This document shows positions 59,341 to 64,000 of a stretch of DNA of 64,000 nt, one piece after another. Within the stretch, counting starts at the first letter, position 1, and every line of letters starts with the position of its first letter. Location: the NCBI GenBank assembly GCA_963082975.1, contig OY720344.1, positions 14,371,580-14,435,579 of the forward strand, in the 5' to 3' direction. The notes under the pieces were generated by a model. The model made no database searches, was not told the DNA's origin, and worked only from the letters and a program-made list of their open reading frames with translations. The DNA is from Labia minor. Lineage: Eukaryota > Arthropoda > Insecta > Dermaptera > Spongiphoridae. Both the position numbers and the translations under genes were made by a program.

Positions 59341-59998
59341 CTACCATACTACATACTATTAATATATAAAATAAATATAAATAAATATATTCATATAAAT
59401 ACAATAAATATGCAAAAAAAAAAACAAAACATTATACTATGAAGATATTTTTAATAAATATAGAAGTAATATTAATAAAAGTTGATAAATGTTATATCTT
59501 TATTCTCTCTCTCTTTCTCTCTCTACATATACATATTTAATTTGTGTATTTTTAATAAATATTTAGCATTTAATGATATTATCCGATTTTTTTATTGAAA
59601 ATTTATTTACATAATAAAAATAAATAATAAAACTTTATTTAATATTTTCTACTTTTTAATTTAGATATAAACATAGATATTGATATAGAAGAAATAGAGA
59701 GAGTATAAAAATAATGAAAGATTGAAAATTTCAATTTGAAAATTAATTAATATCCTTAAGTTTTTCTTATCGATATCTCTAACAATTTTTTCATTAATGA
59801 TCATAATCAGCCAACATATCATCACAAAAGAAAGTTTATATACTCGTATATTGTCTCTTTCCCTTTCTCAATTTTATCTTTTATTTTAGTATATAATGAA
59901 AAATATAAAGTTTTCTATCTTTCTAAGCAATTTTTATTTAAATTAATAGTAAATAAAATCGAATTGTTATTTACTTACACATTTTAATATTATATATA

Positions 59999-60029
<31 letters not shown>

Positions 60030-60691
60030 ATAGAGAAAAAGTATCAGAATACACAATGTATGTGATAACAGCTATAAATTTCCATATGGACATTAAATAT
60101 AGAAATGATTAATATTTATAGGATACCTCCCATGGATAAAAACAAAGTATCTATTGAGCAAACAAATAAATGGTTTGTCATTGAAACTAATTTCAATTAT
60201 TTTTAAACCTGGTTGCCATTCCCTCTCCTGGGAGGGTCTTTAATGGTTGACATTTTAAATTAATATATTAGATTTTCATCATTAGTTCATCTTTTTAAAG
60301 TGGGTAAACAAGATTATAATTCTGCTAAATAACTTTCTGAATAATTTAAGATTAGACTGAATGAATCTCTTAAGCTTTGATTTTCATTAGATGAGAGGTT
60401 ACACATAATTAAATCGAAAGTTTCAGAGGAAAAAAAACCTTCTCTTATTGTAAATACGAGGCAAGGACAATCCTACGGGAGAGGGACGGTGGAAATCCAA
60501 TTACAAAGAAATACAGGAAAATAGATACATATTTTTACTTTTTAATAAAATTTTATAATATAAACAAAGACATTAAAAATATTTATTTCATTAATTAAAT
60601 TCTAAGTTCTGGGTGATATCATCATACAAATCAATAAAAATAGATTTAATTATGAATCAAATTAAACCTTTAGCTATATATATATATATAT
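59341..60691. other. AT-rich, no gene recognised
   Basis: CT and TA microsatellites near 59504-59524 and 59995-60030. No exon is supported. Confidence 0.5.
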
Positions 60692-61165
60692 AGACTTGCC
60701 ATACGCCGGGACAACCCAGTATATTCGGGACTGTCCCGGCGTCCCGCCCGGTTGTTGAAATTGTCCCGGTTTAGATTCAAGGCACAGTTTCTTGGAAATA
60801 ATTGAGCAAAATTATTAGATCAGAGAATGATTAATCTGCTCTTGTGTGATTAGTAACGTTTTGGCAAGTAATACAGTAATGCAAATTTTTTGAACCAAAA
60901 TTTTCATTGGGAAAAACCAAATGTGAGGCTATAATATTAAATGTAATAGCACCTTTAGCACTGGAAGAATTAAAGAATGATTTAATAAATGCAAATTTTG
61001 TTGCACTAAGTATGGATGCTGATTATCTATTCTATATTTTAAGTGTTTTTTACATTACTGTTTTCATAACCCCCCCCCCCAAAAAAAAAAAAACCGACAT
61101 CCCTAAACCTAAAGTAAAATAGACAGAACTGTCCCGGTTGATCCGTGAAAAAATATGACAACCCT
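60692..61165 (+). mobile_element. hAT-like element with transposase fragment
   Basis: Ends agacttgccata and tatgacaaccct are inverted relatives of the hAT terminus CAGGGTTGCCATA, with gggac motifs just inside both ends. A frame at 60907-61050 reads KTKCEAIILNVIAPLALEEL followed by NANFVALSMDAD. This resembles the region just before the first catalytic Asp of hAT transposases of the ZBED/ZMYM type. The rest of the enzyme is missing. A C10/A13 run sits at 61071-61093. The TA-rich flanks hide any target duplication. Confidence 0.65.
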
Positions 61166-61605
61166 ATATATATATATATATTTAAGACTCTTATTATTTA
61201 TTTAATTTATTATTTTAGGAAAAAAATGTTTTAGAAAAATATTTAGGGTATATGTAAGTTTCATGAATTACAAGCCACAAGCCTAAACTCTAATTTTTTT
61301 AATCATAATTATCAACAATATATTATAATATTAATATTATATTACAATCCAATAATAGTTAATGAATAAACGTTGATAATATACATATTATCACATTAAC
61401 ATGAATTTTAATGAATTATCTGAAATGAGACTAAATTGAATATGAACAGTTAAGTTAATTTTTGATAATTTTTCAATTGTAAAAAATATAATTCGTTAAT
61501 ATTTGAATGAGCCAAAATGACAAATATTATCATTTTTCAATTTTTAAAAGACATTACAAAAAATAAAGGTTAAATGTATAAGAACTTCAAATCAAATAAA
61601 TAACA

Positions 61606-61877
61606 CATTATTTGTATAAAATTATTTATTAAATTAAAATAATTGTACAACGTTTCAACTGCTTATTCTGCAGTATAAGAGGTGACGTGTCCCAACATGC
61701 ATCAGTCCGCTTGAATCGGAGCAAGCGTACGGTTACTTGAAAACGACTACAGAATAAGCAGTTGAAACGTTGTACAATTATTTTAATTTAATAAATAATT
61801 TTATACAAATAATGTGGTCTTTTAATAAAAATTCTCTTAATAATTATCAAAATAACCACAAAAGCTTTAATAAATAC
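61606..61877. mobile_element. Penelope-like terminal-repeat copy (family A), palindromic
   Basis: 272 bp flanked by the 12-bp duplication aaataaataaca (61594-61605 and 61878-61889). The left arm is a short inverted copy. The right arm contains gcttgaatcggagcaagcgt, gcagttgaaacgttgtac and the tail ccacaaaagctttaataaat, nearly identical to the right end of the 42.6-kb element. Non-coding. Confidence 0.85.
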
Positions 61878-61889
61878 AAATAAATAACA

Positions 61890-63234
61890 TTTGAAAATTG
61901 GTTAAATCACTTGGTATGTTCATTAGAAAAGGAATTTTTCCTTTTTGTAAATTATTTGTTACCATAAAATAAAATAAAATAAACACTAAACTAAAATACA
62001 AATCAATATTTGAACATTTTCTTTTTTTTTAAACTGGAAATACAAAAATATAGGGATTCCAATCTTTCTTAATTTAATCAATCAATTTATTTTCTTTCAT
62101 TCAATTTTTTTTTTTTAATTCAACTGTTCATGTTTAATTTAAAATATTAAAGCACAATTATAAATATATAAATATTCGTTGAATTTTGTAATAATATATG
62201 AAGAGAAGTTGCGATTCTTATCTTCCATGCCAACTCATTAAATGACTCTCTAATTATCCTTAGGTTAAGGGCAGTAGAGAGAGATTCAGACAACCTGAGA
62301 ATTTATTAGACTGATTTTTTGTCTTGTGTCGCTTTAGATGAGATGAAGGATAAAATAATTAAACAAGAATGCAGATCAAAGGCAAAATTGAACTCCGAGA
62401 CATCTGAATTACAATTATGACCATAAACAAATCTAGTTGAGTAATTTAAACTTAAAACAAAAACAAATTCTTTGTTTGAAAATGACTTGGATAAATGGAT
62501 AACAAACTATCTGTAAACTTTAATGTTCATAATTAAATCAAATAAAAAATAAAACTTCTCGCTAATTATATTATGAGACTATAGTTCCGGAAATTTTGCC
62601 TTTAGCTATTACTCAATATAATGGTAATGGCTAGCAAAGCCAATGAGATTCAAAGAATAGAGAAATTCAATGAATGAGAAATAGAAAAAAAAATACAAGA
62701 AAAGTGAAGATAAGTCTCATGGTAACATCTAATGGAAATAAATGAATGTTCTTGAAAGAATGAAGATATAGAAAAAAAAAACTTGAAAGATATTCGAATT
62801 TGAAAATATATCAATAAAATTACACTAAAACAAATAAAAGAATATTTACCTATAATATAATATAATATAACATAATACACTTAAGAGACAATTGTATTTA
62901 AATATTAATGATTTATTTGAAAATGAATAAGAAATTTTAATCAAAAATATTTCTTTATAATTATTATTTAATAGAAATTGGAATAAATTATTTTTTTTTA
63001 TTTTGCACTTGTTGAATATAATTTGAACCTTTCTAACTTTTTATGGATTATCAGGGTAAATTTAAAAAGATTTCCTTGGAAATATATTCTAATTTTTAAT
63101 CAACCATTTTTAAATTTTTACATGCCGACGATAGAAAGAGAAGGTATTGTTTTCACACCAAATTTCTCATGTAGATTTTACCTATTTCCACGAATCATGC
63201 ATTTTGTTAACAGAAAAAAGTATTTTTAGCATGA
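61890..63234. other. AT-rich, no gene recognised
   Basis: No exon, RNA gene or repeat is supported. Confidence 0.5.
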
Positions 63235-63512
63235 TGTCTGTCCGTCTGTCCGTCCGTCCGTTTGACCATTGTGTGTCCGTTTAGCTTGATAAAATTTGGT
63301 ATATTTAGTTAATGCATCAGAAGCATGAATTCATCAACTTTTGGTGTATATCTGGAAACAGGAAGTGGTAGTTTACAAAGTATTAATTTTATATTCATTG
63401 TCGGAAATTTTTTATTACATTAAACTAACTGGTGAAATAGAATATATGTATATATATATATATAAGTTTTTAATTATTTTTAAATTTGTGCCTGGCCACA
63501 GCTCATTTTACT
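63235..63512. repeat. Dispersed repeat copy 2
   Basis: It opens with a (gtcc)n-like run (63240-63265), then shares several ordered segments with 54903-55270, including gataaaatttggtatattta and gtgcctggccacagctca. Confidence 0.6.
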
Positions 63513-64000
63513 AAATTCTTTATTGAATAAACCTCTTTTAACGCAATGATTATTCAAATAATTAAAATTACAATTTTATAATATTTACTTATAATATAAT
63601 TTTAATAAATTTAATTTTTCCAACAATATCAAATGAGAATGTACTTTATTTGTTTGTTTGTTTTGTTTTGGGCTGTAGGAAATACATACACAAAAAAAAT
63701 GGAAACAAGTTAGTCTCATTTGATTTGTATACAAAGAAGTGGGCGAGTTTGGAAACACTTGGTTCAAGATTCCACCCGGGTTGGATAAATAAAGAGAATG
63801 TTAAGAATGCTTAAATACTCGGTTTGCATTCCCAATGAATTGTAGTCAATATTAATAACTCGTCGAAAGTCGACGAGGAGTTGTCCAAAGTCAAGCTAAT
63901 TATAGTAAAAGAACCATTCGTATCCTATTCTCAGTCAAAAGAGACAAAGAGGCTCTTTGATTTTTTTTTGTTTTAATAATAAGGATTGAAAGAGATAAAA
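63513..64000. other. Right edge, no gene recognised
   Basis: Slightly richer in G+C near 63740-63930, including a cgtcgaaagtcgacg inverted repeat. No FBXL7 exon is detected. Confidence 0.45.

Noticed and set aside
1-64000. CRISPR array, rRNA or tRNA gene
   Set aside because: No regular spacer array or rRNA signature is seen, and no complete tRNA cloverleaf was recognised by eye; only one B-box-like word at 39428.
57185-64000. Upstream FBXL7 exons (F-box)
   Set aside because: I scanned the minus strand for the GC-rich, LRR or F-box-like coding text expected from the two known exons and found none.

Overview
The window is A+T-rich nuclear DNA from an invertebrate animal, most likely an arthropod. 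This is judged from the spliced metazoan genes (calaxin, RalBP1, TMEM169, PAM16, PMS1, UTP6, FBXL7) and from the mobile-element set (mellifera-like mariner, Ty3/gypsy, Penelope-like, hAT). The species cannot be named from the sequence. Genes have short AT-rich introns, mostly GT-AG, and most of the remaining DNA is intron, AT-rich intergenic sequence and transposon remains.

Layout. 0.6-2.6 kb: 3' part of calaxin (+), with an apparent GC-AG intron. 3.4-4.9 kb: a spliced DUF1989 / urea-carboxylase-associated family gene (+), a family best known from microbes. 5.0-9.1 kb: an unrecognised seven-exon coiled-coil gene (-), convergent with the DUF1989 gene and divergent from the next gene. 9.6-13.5 kb: complete RalBP1 (+), whose arginine finger reads lysine. 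13.5-18.7 kb: gene-poor, with MITE and transposase relics. 18.7-19.9 kb: TMEM169 (+). 22.6-23.0 kb: PAM16/Magmas (-), intronless. 23.8-25.2 kb: a full-length mariner with an open transposase whose first catalytic Asp is Asn. 25.5-30.4 kb: an apparently intact, very young Ty3/gypsy LTR retrotransposon (-), with a -1 frameshift signal and a leader complementary to its own LTR. 31.7-36.5 kb: PMS1 (-) and 37.4-40.8 kb: UTP6 (+), a divergent pair. 42.6-44.3 kb: a palindromic Penelope-like insertion with GIY-YIG reading frames. 48.8-57.2 kb: the last two exons of FBXL7 (-), separated by a 7.7-kb intron full of insertions. 57-64 kb: hAT and Penelope-like copies and other repeats, no exon recognised.

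The host genes are unrelated housekeeping or signalling genes: mismatch repair, rRNA processing, mitochondrial import, Ral signalling, ubiquitin ligase and ciliary dynein regulation. They do not form a pathway. The most unusual content is in the mobile elements. Four Penelope-like insertions all have the same fold-back architecture and clean 12-15 bp target duplications. The LTR element may be self-primed.
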